Assembly (NCBI GenBank): GCA_947169685.1
Contig: CAMVQS010000006.1
Location: 1-61,200 of the forward strand
DNA length: 61,200 bases
DNA from: an uncultured Prevotella sp.
GTDB taxonomy: Bacteria > Bacteroidota > Bacteroidia > Bacteroidales > Bacteroidaceae
Direction of reading: 5' to 3'
Positions within the stretch are counted from its first letter, which is position 1; each line of letters begins with the position of its first letter. The position numbers were made by a program, and so were the translations under genes. Of the stretch, positions 35,450 through 44,504 are shown one piece after another. Below the pieces are notes generated by a model. The model was not told where the DNA came from. It was given only the letters and a program-made list of their open reading frames with translations, and searched no databases.

Positions 35450-35481
35450 GGCTCCCTCACTGATGGTTACAGGAGGGAGCC
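35450..35481 (-). terminator. Terminator after the VanX-like remnant
   Basis: GGCTCCCTC pairs with GAGGGAGCC around a 14-nt loop. On the minus strand TGTTTTGT follows. It ends the transcript of the broken gene at 35533 and insulates the XRE remnant. Confidence 0.75.
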
Positions 35482-35532
35482 CTATAGGGGTTGGGAGGCA
35501 TTGCCGTCCCAAATGATATGCACTGTTTCTAC

Positions 35533-35788
35533 TTATTTCACAGGGAAGGTGAAGTAGGTATCGGGGAAGGGCTCGTCCTTCAGGGTAAAGTGCCACCACT
35601 CAGTGTCGAAAGACTTGAAGCCGTGACGGAGCATGGCCTGTCGCAGAATCATGCGGTTCTTGAACTGCTGTTCGGTTGTCTTCGGTCAGACTCACTACGG
35701 AATCATCGTTCTTGCTGCACGGTGTCAGCACCGTTACGCCGCAGAATAAAAGGATGGCGGCTATCATCCATCATCTTGTTTTATTCAT
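35533..35788 (-). pseudogene. Internally deleted D-Ala-D-Ala dipeptidase (VanX/DdpX-like) lipoprotein
   Basis: The 3' part reads NRMILRQAMLRHGFKSFDTE and WWHFTLKDEPFPDTYFTFPV, then TAA. EWWHF is the zinc/active-site signature near the C-terminus of VanX-type peptidases. The 5' part encodes a lipoprotein signal (MIAAILLFCGVTVLTPCSKN) after a short N-terminus broken by a stop. The middle, about 150 residues, is gone and the two ends are out of frame. So the gene is dead, the relic of an envelope dipeptidase. Confidence 0.75.
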
Positions 35789-35882
35789 ATTGTTATTCCA
35801 ATTCCAGTTTCGCCTTCGCTGTAAATAGATTTTTCACATTTTCACATTTTCACATTTCACATTAAGCCTATTTTTGCTTCTT

Positions 35883-38876
35883 TTACAACTTCACGCTAAC
35901 AGGTTTTCCGCTGTACTCAACCATGGTGCCCTGAGGCGATTCAAGGTCGAGCGGACGAGCCTGGTCGGGCGTAATGAGCACGATGTTGAAGCGGCGGTTC
36001 TTCAGCATGCCGGGGAAGGAGCCCTGACGTTTGCCGAAGCTGACGGTGCGCGTGCTGTCATCGTAGCGGATATCAATGGTGGCATACTTGCCGCGCTCGT
36101 AGTTATAGTTCGTTCCTTCGTCCTCATAGAGCTGGAACGTACCGTCCTGTCCTGCATAGACATAGAGATTGATGAGCTCAGCAGGCTTCTCGTCGCTCCA
36201 CTCCATCTGCGGACCGAAGGGGATGATGGCTCCCTCACGCACAAAGACGGGAATACGCTCGTAAGGTGCATCGACCACCAGCGACTGTCCTCCCTCAATA
36301 TGCTCACCGGTGTAGAGGTCGTACCAGTCACACTGCTCGGGGAAATAAACCGAGCGGTTGCGGGCCTTGTAGTAACCCACAGGACAGGCCATCAAGGCAG
36401 GCCCCAGCATCCACTGATTACCGATATTGAGCACGTTGGCATCGCCATTGAAGTCCATCACCAGGGCACGCATCAGTGTGTAGTCCTTGAAATGTGCCCA
36501 ACCTGCCAACGAATAGAGGTAAGGCATGAGACGGTAACGCAGCTGGTCGTAATAGACGAACGACTTGTAGGCGGGATGCTCGTCAGGAGCGATGTTCCAG
36601 ATTTCGCGCAGGGGCCACTGTCCGTGACTGCGGAACAGGGGGATGAAGGCACCGAACTGGTTCCAGCGGGCCTGCAACTCACGCCACTCCTTCAGGTCCT
36701 CGTTTTCGACGCCCTGTGCGTCAAACAGCTTCTGGGCTGCCACATAGCGGTTCTCGACACAGAAGCCGCCCTGGTCCATACCCCAGAAGGGAATGCCCGA
36801 CATGGAGTAATTGAGACCTGCCGTCATCTGCGCACGCATATCCTCCCAACGGGTGCCGATGTCGCCGCTCCACGTAGCCGTAGAGAAGCGCTGTTCGCCG
36901 GCAAAGCCGCTACGGGTGAGCAGGAACACGCGAGGCTCGTTCATCTTGCCCTTCCACACGCTGCGCTGGCCATTGTAGATGGCATCGGCATTGACGGTGG
37001 AGTAGGCATTGAAATACTCGGTAGAGGTTCCCAGTGCCGTGGGACCGCTGAGTGCCTTGCGATACCACATGGGGGTGCAGTCGCGGACGTTGGGCTCGGA
37101 GGCATCCATCCACCAGGCATCAACGCCAGCCATGCCGTTATGGTTGTATTTCGAATAGAGGTTCTCGTCCATCTGGCGCCAGAACATCTTACGCGCTCCG
37201 GCATCGTAGGCATCGTAGAACGAGCCGCGGAAGCCCAGCCAGTCATGGATGTCGTCCTTGATGGCCTGATGGTACATCCAACCCTGTGCGTCGAGCTCCT
37301 TGTAGTTCTTGACGGTGTCGTAGAACTTCGGCCATACACTGATCATGAAGCGTCCATGCATGGCGTGCACGCTGTCGAGCATGGCCTGCGGATTGGGATA
37401 GCGTGAAGACTCGAAGGTATGGTCGCCCCATGAGTCGAGCTTCCAGTAGTTCCAGTCCTGTACGATGTTGTCGATGGGGATGTGACGACGGCGGAACTCA
37501 GCGAGGTTGTCCTCGATGTCCTTAGACGACTGATAGCGCTCACGGCTCTGCCAGAAGCCCAGCACCCACTTGGGATAGAGCGAGGCCTTACCTGTCAGCG
37601 TGCGATAGCCGGAGATGACCTCGTCGAAGTCCTGACCGGCAATGAAGTAGTAGTCCATGTCGCGTGCCATCTCGCTCCAGATGCTCAGCTGGCCACGCTC
37701 CTTCTCGCTGCGGGGTGCTGCCACGCGCAGTCCGCAGTAGGCTTCGCCACCATCAGGACGCCACTCTATGCGCAGGTGGTTCTTACGTCCCTTGGTCAGC
37801 TCGGCTGTGAACTTATAGCTATTGGGGTTCCAGGCGGTACGCCAGCGCTCGGGCACTACCTCCTTGCCGTCGATATACACCTTGACATAGCCTGAATAGT
37901 AGAGGATAAACTGGCTGCTCTGCTTCTTGCCGACACAACGGCCACAGCACTCCGGCTCCAGGAAGCCCTCATAGACCACCGTAGCACCGTCGAGATTGAA
38001 GCCCTGGGGCAGGTTCTTCAGACCACCGTCGTCCGTAGCGCGGGCTATCTCGCTGGTCATGGGATAGGCATACTCGTAGTAGATGCTGTCCTCGTCACGA
38101 ACGAGCCGCTTGCCGTCCTTGTCAACATAGGTACCTGTCAGGTGGCCCTCACGTCCCTGACGGTCGTAGAGCTTGAACGCACGGTTCAGCTGCAGGTACT
38201 CGTCGGGCTTGCCGAAGCGGCAGTAGCTGTAGGAGTCCCACAGGATGCCGTAGTTCTTATTGGAGAGCACAAAGGGGATGCTCACCTTGGTGTTATACTG
38301 GAAGAGGTCTTCGTTCTTACCCTTCATATTGAACTCTTCCGACTGGTGCTGTCCGAGTCCGTAGAACGCCTCATCGTCAGGGCTGTCGAACACCGTCTGC
38401 CAGGTGAGTCCGTGCTTCATGGCCTCGGTAATGGCAGGACCGCCCTTGAGTCCGTACTCACGCTCAGGAACGGTGAACGGGGTGAACTTCTTACCCCCCT
38501 CGGCCTCCTTGAGCAACAGCTTGTCGTTGGCATCAAAGAAGGTGACGGCACCCGTGGCTTTCACAACCACTGCCTTCACGTTCTTGGCCTTCACAGTCAC
38601 CGAGGTCTCGTCTTCGCTGACGTCAAACTTGGGCTTGGCTGTCTGAGGCACAATCATCAGGCTCTGAGGCTTCTGAGGCAAGGCAGCCTCCGACGTGGCC
38701 TGCACGCGGATAATGTTGTCGTTTACCACTTGCAGGCGTATGACTTTTGCTCCGTCGTTTGCCGGCGTTTTCATCTGGATGGTCACATAGTTGTCTTGAA
38801 CGGTATAGTCAGCAGCTATCATCACTGCTACAACTGCTGACAGCAGTCCCGTCATCCATGTACGTAAATACTTCAT
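35883..38876 (-). CDS. GH31 enzyme with PA14-type insert (alpha-xylosidase/glucosidase-like)
   Basis: 997 aa with a signal peptide (MKYLRTWMTGLLSAVVAVMI). The N-terminal beta-sandwich (to ~240) ends in FVLSNKNYGILWDSYSYCRF. Residues ~295-390 (VVYEGFLEP, FILYYSGYVKVYIDGKEV, RIEWRPDGGEAYCGL) form a PA14-like insert, as in GH31 xylosidases of xyloglucan loci. The barrel has WVLGFWQSRERYQSS, nucleophile Asp591 in WWMDASEPN and acid/base Asp672 in TWSGDIGTRW. It removes alpha-linked xylose or glucose from oligosaccharides; xylose is favoured by the insert, as inference. It is the last gene of a four-gene operon headed by the RidA-like protein. Confidence 0.93.
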   Translation of the reverse strand: MKYLRTWMTGLLSAVVAVMIAADYTVQDNYVTIQMKTPANDGAKVIRLQVVNDNIIRVQATSEAALPQKPQSLMIVPQTAKPKFDVSEDETSVTVKAKNVKAVVVKATGAVTFFDANDKLLLKEAEGGKKFTPFTVPEREYGLKGGPAITEAMKHGLTWQTVFDSPDDEAFYGLGQHQSEEFNMKGKNEDLFQYNTKVSIPFVLSNKNYGILWDSYSYCRFGKPDEYLQLNRAFKLYDRQGREGHLTGTYVDKDGKRLVRDEDSIYYEYAYPMTSEIARATDDGGLKNLPQGFNLDGATVVYEGFLEPECCGRCVGKKQSSQFILYYSGYVKVYIDGKEVVPERWRTAWNPNSYKFTAELTKGRKNHLRIEWRPDGGEAYCGLRVAAPRSEKERGQLSIWSEMARDMDYYFIAGQDFDEVISGYRTLTGKASLYPKWVLGFWQSRERYQSSKDIEDNLAEFRRRHIPIDNIVQDWNYWKLDSWGDHTFESSRYPNPQAMLDSVHAMHGRFMISVWPKFYDTVKNYKELDAQGWMYHQAIKDDIHDWLGFRGSFYDAYDAGARKMFWRQMDENLYSKYNHNGMAGVDAWWMDASEPNVRDCTPMWYRKALSGPTALGTSTEYFNAYSTVNADAIYNGQRSVWKGKMNEPRVFLLTRSGFAGEQRFSTATWSGDIGTRWEDMRAQMTAGLNYSMSGIPFWGMDQGGFCVENRYVAAQKLFDAQGVENEDLKEWRELQARWNQFGAFIPLFRSHGQWPLREIWNIAPDEHPAYKSFVYYDQLRYRLMPYLYSLAGWAHFKDYTLMRALVMDFNGDANVLNIGNQWMLGPALMACPVGYYKARNRSVYFPEQCDWYDLYTGEHIEGGQSLVVDAPYERIPVFVREGAIIPFGPQMEWSDEKPAELINLYVYAGQDGTFQLYEDEGTNYNYERGKYATIDIRYDDSTRTVSFGKRQGSFPGMLKNRRFNIVLITPDQARPLDLESPQGTMVEYSGKPVSVKL

Positions 38877-38896
38877 TTTGTCAATATAGTTTTAAG

Positions 38897-41800
38897 TTAT
38901 AAATTTGTTTCGTCGTCTATGATTACTGCCTCTTCGTAATCCACCTTGCCAGTGGGCAGGGTAATCGTAAACACAGTACCTCCGCCAGGATTATCGTCAA
39001 CGGAAATCGTACCACCATGGGCATCGATGACTGCCTTCACCTTGTCGAGTCCTATGCCTTCGCCTTCGACCAGCATGTGGTCGAACACGTGCTCCTTGAA
39101 CTCCTCCTTGATGCCTATGCCATTGTCGGCCACCAGAATCTTCACCTCGCTATCAGACGGTGTGAAGAGACTCACCTGCATGTTGCAGTCGTTGGGGCAG
39201 AAATGGGCGGAGTTGGACATCAGGGTGCGTAAGGCCTCGCCCAGCTGTTTTGCGTCGAACGGCATCATCACAAGTTCTGCCGTCGTGTTGAAACTCATCT
39301 TGAAAGGCCTGTCTTCAGGGGACGTGAACGTCTCACACAGGTTGCGGATGAAATCGACGATGTTGCGCTCGGACTTCTCCAGGCAAACCTCCTCAGGTAC
39401 GAATGGCTTTTCGTGCTGCTCCATCTCCTGCAGGCGCATCTGGTTCCTCAACTGCTGCTTCTCAGTCTCATGACGCAACATCTCGGCCTCTCTGTTGCGT
39501 CCCTGACGGCGGAGGTATTTCTTTTGTCTCCACCAAATCAAAGCAGCAATCAGCAACAGATAGATGAGATAAGCCCACCACGAGCGGTAGAAGGGCGGTG
39601 CGATATTGATTTCCAGCTGGCTCTCCTCCTCACCCATCGTACCGTCATCGTTGAGCATACGCACACAAAGGGTGTAGGAGCCTGGAGGCAATGACATATA
39701 AGTAATGTTGGGGTTCACCTCCTCCGTACGCACCCATGTCTCGTTGAAGCCCATCAACTTATAGACGAAACGCGAACGGTTATGAATCTCGCCGCTGCTG
39801 CTGGACAGCTGGATGGTAAACTGGTTCTCGCTGTATCTGAGGTTCAGTTCGCGACAGCGGTCAAGCGCCTCGGGCAGGACGACACGTCCGTCGAACTCAC
39901 GCGACGGTTCGACCTCGCGGTCAAAGACCTTCAGACCGCTGAACAGGGGAGTCTCCTTGACACGCCCGGCACCCATCTGTTCAGGATTGATGATGTCCAG
40001 TCCACCCTGTCCACCAATCAGCACCAGTCCGTCAGGCGTATAACAGATGGAACGCTGGTTGTAGGGACCGTTCTGCAAGCCGTCACGATTATTATAGCTA
40101 CGAACGACAAACGACCATCGTCCGTCTTCTTCCTTCTTCAGGATGACGTTGCTCACACCGTAGTCGGTGACCACCCACATGGTATGACGCCTATCCTCCA
40201 CGAAGCCGTTTACCGTAGAGCCTATGAGCCCCGACTTCATGTCGAGCAGATAGACATGATTAGCCTTGGGGTCCCAGATGGTTGCGCCTGAGGTTGAGCC
40301 CTGCCACACCAGTCCGCGACTGTCTTCCATACCACAGATGGACATCTCCGTCACCTCCACGCCATCTTTGTTATCAATAATATTACGGTTATAGACATGG
40401 AAGCGCTGCGGGTCAATCAGCGAATAATAGTGTGAGTGAGCGACCATCAGCCATCCTTTAGCCGTTGGAGTAATCGTAGAGATATAGTCGCTGGTGATGG
40501 ACGAATTGTTCATGTTGATGGTTCTCATGCGACCTGTCTTCGGGTCTATGCGCTGCACACCACCGCCCAGCGTACCAATCCAGATATAGCCGTCCTTGGC
40601 CTCATACACCGTCCAGATGTTATTGGTGGCCAGTCCCGTGGAGTCTCCTGTTGCACGGTAGTTGGTCACATGACCGTCCTTGATGTGTATCAGACCACCT
40701 TCATAGGTACCAAACCATGCCGAGCCGTCACTGGCAACCAGCGAGCCCACCATAATGTTTGAACCGATACCTGAGTTGGCCTTATCGTAAACTACCTTCT
40801 CCTGTGTACGGGGGTCATAGCGCATGATACCCGCATCGTTGGTACCCAGCCAGTAGTAGCCCGCCTTGTCTGCACTGATGGTATTGATGTTTCCAATCTC
40901 CAGATTCACGAAGTTCGACAGGTTCTCCGTATAGAGGTTCAGGCCGTTCATATAGGAGCCAATCCACATACGGTCATCCTTGTCACGATAGATATTACGC
41001 AACGTATTGTCACTGACGGAGTTCTCATCGTACTTATCTGTGAGGAACTGGCGGTATTCCTTGGTTTTCAGGTCCAACACATACAGTCCGCCGTGGTCGG
41101 TAGCCAGCCAGATGCGTCCCTTGTTGTCAAAGTTCATATCCCAGACGGCAACCTCTTCGGGTACCTCGGCAAAACCCCATGAACGCATGGCATCCTGCAA
41201 GGACTCTAACCAACCGGCATTGGCTGCCGTGCCTTTACGCACATAGACTTTTCCGACGGCTACCACCCAGATGTTGCCCTGGGGGTCCATACGCAGCTTA
41301 CAGTCCTGACCGGACACCTTTCCCGTACTACGCAGGAAATTATCCTTCCACAGTATCACGTTCTTGTCGCGGTCGAAGCAGAACACCTCACCGTTGAAGG
41401 AGCTGAAATATACCTCATTGCCCTTTTCTGCAAAGCTGGACAAGCCGAAATCGTTGTTAAACTCCTGTGCTCTGTAGCCGGAGTTAAACTGCTTCACCTG
41501 TTTCGTGACGGGATTCAGGTGCCAGAAGCCCGAGTCATAGGTCTTCACCCAGAGATCCTTCTTGCTGTCAAGGAAGAGACGTTCGGGTCCACCTTTGACA
41601 CCCATTTCGTGTAACCATTCCTCCGGATGGCGGTCAAAACGTTCCGTCAGAGGGTCAAAGATGGTGTAGTTCATGCCCTGCTTCAGCCACAGCTGTCCGT
41701 CGTATGCCTCATATATCTCATCGACGTAGTTGCCTCGCATCGTCGTCGTGTCTTTCGCATAAGAATAAAAGGTCTTGATGCGATAGCCGTCGTAGCGGTT

Positions 41801-41989
41801 CAGTCCGTACGGCGTACCAATCCACACGAAACCATGGGAGTCTCGATGAACACACAACACCTGCGAATTACTCAGTCCGTCACGCGTATTGAGCCGACGG
41901 AACTTCATGTCGGGTATCACACCTGCTAACGCCATCACCTGGAAGGCCGTCAGCAGCACGCATAAGGTTAGTAGTCTTCGGAATTTCAT
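38897..41989 (-). CDS. Propeller sensor with HATPase domain but no phosphoacceptor box
   Basis: 1030 aa. Signal peptide, then about 14 two-component-regulator propeller repeats (GFVWIGTPYGLNRYDGYRIK; GYIWIGTLGGGVQRIDP), a Y_Y_Y domain (~690-790), one membrane helix (YLIYLLLIAALIWW) and a short coiled coil. The HATPase domain has the N-box region LMSNSAHF, G1 DNGIGI and G2 GEGIGLD. The HisKA motif FxNxSHELRTPL, present in hybrid two-component systems of Bacteroidota, is absent, and there is no receiver or AraC domain. So it can probably bind ATP but has no visible His to phosphorylate. It lies between a closely related sensor (18 bp upstream) and GH31 (20 bp downstream). Confidence 0.85.
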   Translation of the reverse strand: MKFRRLLTLCVLLTAFQVMALAGVIPDMKFRRLNTRDGLSNSQVLCVHRDSHGFVWIGTPYGLNRYDGYRIKTFYSYAKDTTTMRGNYVDEIYEAYDGQLWLKQGMNYTIFDPLTERFDRHPEEWLHEMGVKGGPERLFLDSKKDLWVKTYDSGFWHLNPVTKQVKQFNSGYRAQEFNNDFGLSSFAEKGNEVYFSSFNGEVFCFDRDKNVILWKDNFLRSTGKVSGQDCKLRMDPQGNIWVVAVGKVYVRKGTAANAGWLESLQDAMRSWGFAEVPEEVAVWDMNFDNKGRIWLATDHGGLYVLDLKTKEYRQFLTDKYDENSVSDNTLRNIYRDKDDRMWIGSYMNGLNLYTENLSNFVNLEIGNINTISADKAGYYWLGTNDAGIMRYDPRTQEKVVYDKANSGIGSNIMVGSLVASDGSAWFGTYEGGLIHIKDGHVTNYRATGDSTGLATNNIWTVYEAKDGYIWIGTLGGGVQRIDPKTGRMRTINMNNSSITSDYISTITPTAKGWLMVAHSHYYSLIDPQRFHVYNRNIIDNKDGVEVTEMSICGMEDSRGLVWQGSTSGATIWDPKANHVYLLDMKSGLIGSTVNGFVEDRRHTMWVVTDYGVSNVILKKEEDGRWSFVVRSYNNRDGLQNGPYNQRSICYTPDGLVLIGGQGGLDIINPEQMGAGRVKETPLFSGLKVFDREVEPSREFDGRVVLPEALDRCRELNLRYSENQFTIQLSSSSGEIHNRSRFVYKLMGFNETWVRTEEVNPNITYMSLPPGSYTLCVRMLNDDGTMGEEESQLEINIAPPFYRSWWAYLIYLLLIAALIWWRQKKYLRRQGRNREAEMLRHETEKQQLRNQMRLQEMEQHEKPFVPEEVCLEKSERNIVDFIRNLCETFTSPEDRPFKMSFNTTAELVMMPFDAKQLGEALRTLMSNSAHFCPNDCNMQVSLFTPSDSEVKILVADNGIGIKEEFKEHVFDHMLVEGEGIGLDKVKAVIDAHGGTISVDDNPGGGTVFTITLPTGKVDYEEAVIIDDETNL

Positions 41990-42007
41990 ATTGTTTAGGC
42001 AGTTTGA

Positions 42008-44503
42008 TTAGGTATTCTTTTCTTTTCGTACAATCCTGTAATGCTGGTATAGCCAATAGCATGCACCTGCTGCAAGCAACAAATACAGAATCATGGCCCA
42101 CCACGAACGGTACCAGGCCTGTCCGATGGTGATGTCGAGCCGACTTTCCTCCTCTCCCATCGTACCGTCGTCGTTGAGCATGCGCACACACAGCGTGTAG
42201 GAACCTGCCGGCAGACCCATATAGGTGATGTTGGGATTGATGTCTGTGGTCTTCATCCACTCATTGTTGAAGCCCTCCAGACGATAGACGAAACGTTTGC
42301 CGTTCTTGACACCACCGTTGTCGGAACCCATCTCGATGGTAAACTGGTTCTCACTGAACTTCAGCTCGATGCCCTCCGTCTCAGACAGTGTCTTCTCCAG
42401 AATGACACGTCCGTTATATTCGTGTCCGGCCTCTATCAGGTCGTTGAAGACAATGAGTCCGCTGAAAACAGGTTTCTCCTTGATACGGCTGCCTGCCAGA
42501 CTCTTGGTATTGATGACGTCGAGTCCGTCCTGTCCACCCACGAGGATACAATCGTCGTGGGTATAGAAGATGGCACGCTGGTTGAACGGTCCAGGCTGCA
42601 AGCCGTCTCTGTCGTTATAGCTGCGCACGGAGAAAGTCCACTCACCGTCCTCGTTCTTTTGCAGCGTCACGTTCGACACACCATGGTCGGTCACCACCCA
42701 CATCGTGTGACGTGAATCCTCGGCGATGGCTGTCACGTTAGAGCCGTAGAAGCCTGACTTCATGTCGAGCAGGTAGCTCCGCCCTGACGTACGGTCCGAG
42801 ATGGACAAGCCTGAGGGTGAAGCCTGCCAGATGAGGTTTCGGCTGTCGTAGAGCGTCTGGGTGGAAGCTCTCGAGATGGTATAGGTATGCTCATCGTGGG
42901 GCGGTGGCATGTTGATAACCCTGAAGGTCCGAGGGTTCACCAGCGCACAGTACTCCGAGTTACCCAGCATAATCCAGCCGTTGGCAGCTGTGGAGATGTG
43001 GTTGGTCCATACGGTTGCCAGATAGGAGTTCTTGTCGGTAAAGGACCGCTGTGCTCCTGTCCGTTTGTCAATACGCACAACGCCGCCGCCCAGCACACCG
43101 ACCCAGATATGTCCCCAGTGGTCCTCCGTGATGCCCCAGATGTTGTTGGTCATGAACTTCGAGCCTGGGGTGGTTACGGTGATATTGCTCCACTCACCGT
43201 TCTTATACTTGATGAGTCCGCCTTCCCATGTGCCGAACCACAGCGTACCGTCCTTCGAGCAGTAGCTGCCCACGATGACATCGTTCAGGGCACCTATTCC
43301 CTGCTTGCGGAACGAATCAACCACCTCGTAAGTCTTGGGATCGACCTTCAGGATACCGCCACTGTTCAGTCCGAGCCACCAATAGCCATTCTTGTCTTCC
43401 GTAATGGCATTGATGTCGCCCAAGGGCAGATTGTTGAAGTAGCTTAGCGCGTCAGAACTCATGACAACACCGTTCTTGAACGTGGCAGCCCACATGCGTC
43501 CCAGCTGGTCGCGATACAGACGCTTGGCTGTTGCCTCGGGCAGGGAGTTGTCGTCTGTCTTCACATTCGTGAACTGACGCCACTCCTTGTTCTTGAAGTC
43601 GAGCACCAGGATGCCCCAGTGGTCGGTAGCCACCCAGAGGTAGCCCTTGCTGTCGTAGCACACCTCCCATACGATGACGTCTTCAGGGACGTTCTGGAAA
43701 CCCTCAGCCCGCATCAGGTCCGTCAGCGACGTAAACCAGCGGTTGTCTTTGAGCGAGTGGATATAGGTACCCGTTGAGTGCGTGATGACCCACATCATGT
43801 TATTCGGCTCGTCGTAGAAGTCCCAATAGTCGTTATAGGCATTCAAGGCTTTTTTCACATAGTCATCCTTCCACAAAACGACACCCTTGTCACCATCGAC
43901 ACATGCCAACTCACCCAGGTTCGACACGATAATCACACCTTCCTTGGATTCCGTGAAGTTCGAAACGCCAAACTCCTTGGGAAAGGCTCCCGTCTCGTAG
44001 CCAAAGGGTATTCTGACCAATTTCTTGTTGTTGGGATTCAAACAGTACAGTCCGTTGTCGTACGTCTTCACCCAATAGCGTTTCTGGCTGTCAATGAACA
44101 TTGCTTCCAAGCCGCCTTTCACGCCCTGCTCGTGCAGCCACGTAGAAGGGGTACGATCGACCTTCTCCGTCACTGGGTCCAGCACCGAGTAGTTCATGCC
44201 GTGGTCAAGCCACAGACGTCCGTCGTGTGCCTCCATCACCTTATCCACGCGGTTACTACGTAACGTCATGGTGTCGCGCTCGAAGGAATAGAAGTTACGG
44301 AATCGGTAGCCGTCGTAACGGCACAGGCCAAACGGTGTGGCAAACCACATGAAGCCATGTGAGTCGCGCAACATGCCGTTCACCTGCGAGTTTGCCAGTC
44401 CGTCACGGGTGTCCAGGCGCTTGAACTTCACATCGGGAATACCCAAGGCAAAGCTCGACACGGTGCAAGCACTAATCAGTAAAGCCAAAAGAAATCTTTT
44501 CAT
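42008..44503 (-). CDS. Propeller sensor lacking any cytoplasmic signalling domain
   Basis: 831 aa from ATG 44503; a TTG 15 bp earlier overlaps the preceding stop and is rejected. Signal peptide, propeller repeats (GFMWFATPFGLCRYDGYRFR; GHIWVGVLGGGVVRIDK), a Y_Y_Y domain ending in LPAGSYTLCVRMLNDDGTMG and a terminal membrane helix (WWAMILYLLLAAGACYWL). Only about 15 residues follow in the cytoplasm. It is a tandem paralogue of the next gene, alike throughout the periplasmic part. It cannot signal alone; pairing with the neighbouring sensor or acting as a decoy is conceivable. The stop of the RidA-like gene is one base before its ATG, so translation is coupled. Confidence 0.85.
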   Translation of the reverse strand: MKRFLLALLISACTVSSFALGIPDVKFKRLDTRDGLANSQVNGMLRDSHGFMWFATPFGLCRYDGYRFRNFYSFERDTMTLRSNRVDKVMEAHDGRLWLDHGMNYSVLDPVTEKVDRTPSTWLHEQGVKGGLEAMFIDSQKRYWVKTYDNGLYCLNPNNKKLVRIPFGYETGAFPKEFGVSNFTESKEGVIIVSNLGELACVDGDKGVVLWKDDYVKKALNAYNDYWDFYDEPNNMMWVITHSTGTYIHSLKDNRWFTSLTDLMRAEGFQNVPEDVIVWEVCYDSKGYLWVATDHWGILVLDFKNKEWRQFTNVKTDDNSLPEATAKRLYRDQLGRMWAATFKNGVVMSSDALSYFNNLPLGDINAITEDKNGYWWLGLNSGGILKVDPKTYEVVDSFRKQGIGALNDVIVGSYCSKDGTLWFGTWEGGLIKYKNGEWSNITVTTPGSKFMTNNIWGITEDHWGHIWVGVLGGGVVRIDKRTGAQRSFTDKNSYLATVWTNHISTAANGWIMLGNSEYCALVNPRTFRVINMPPPHDEHTYTISRASTQTLYDSRNLIWQASPSGLSISDRTSGRSYLLDMKSGFYGSNVTAIAEDSRHTMWVVTDHGVSNVTLQKNEDGEWTFSVRSYNDRDGLQPGPFNQRAIFYTHDDCILVGGQDGLDVINTKSLAGSRIKEKPVFSGLIVFNDLIEAGHEYNGRVILEKTLSETEGIELKFSENQFTIEMGSDNGGVKNGKRFVYRLEGFNNEWMKTTDINPNITYMGLPAGSYTLCVRMLNDDGTMGEEESRLDITIGQAWYRSWWAMILYLLLAAGACYWLYQHYRIVRKEKNT

Positions 44504-44504
44504 A

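Noticed and set aside
35874..37406. 510-codon plus-strand ORF opposite GH31
   Set aside because: Antisense shadow of a high-GC gene; the encoded text is low-complexity (His/Val/Leu-rich) and the minus frame has full GH31 motifs.
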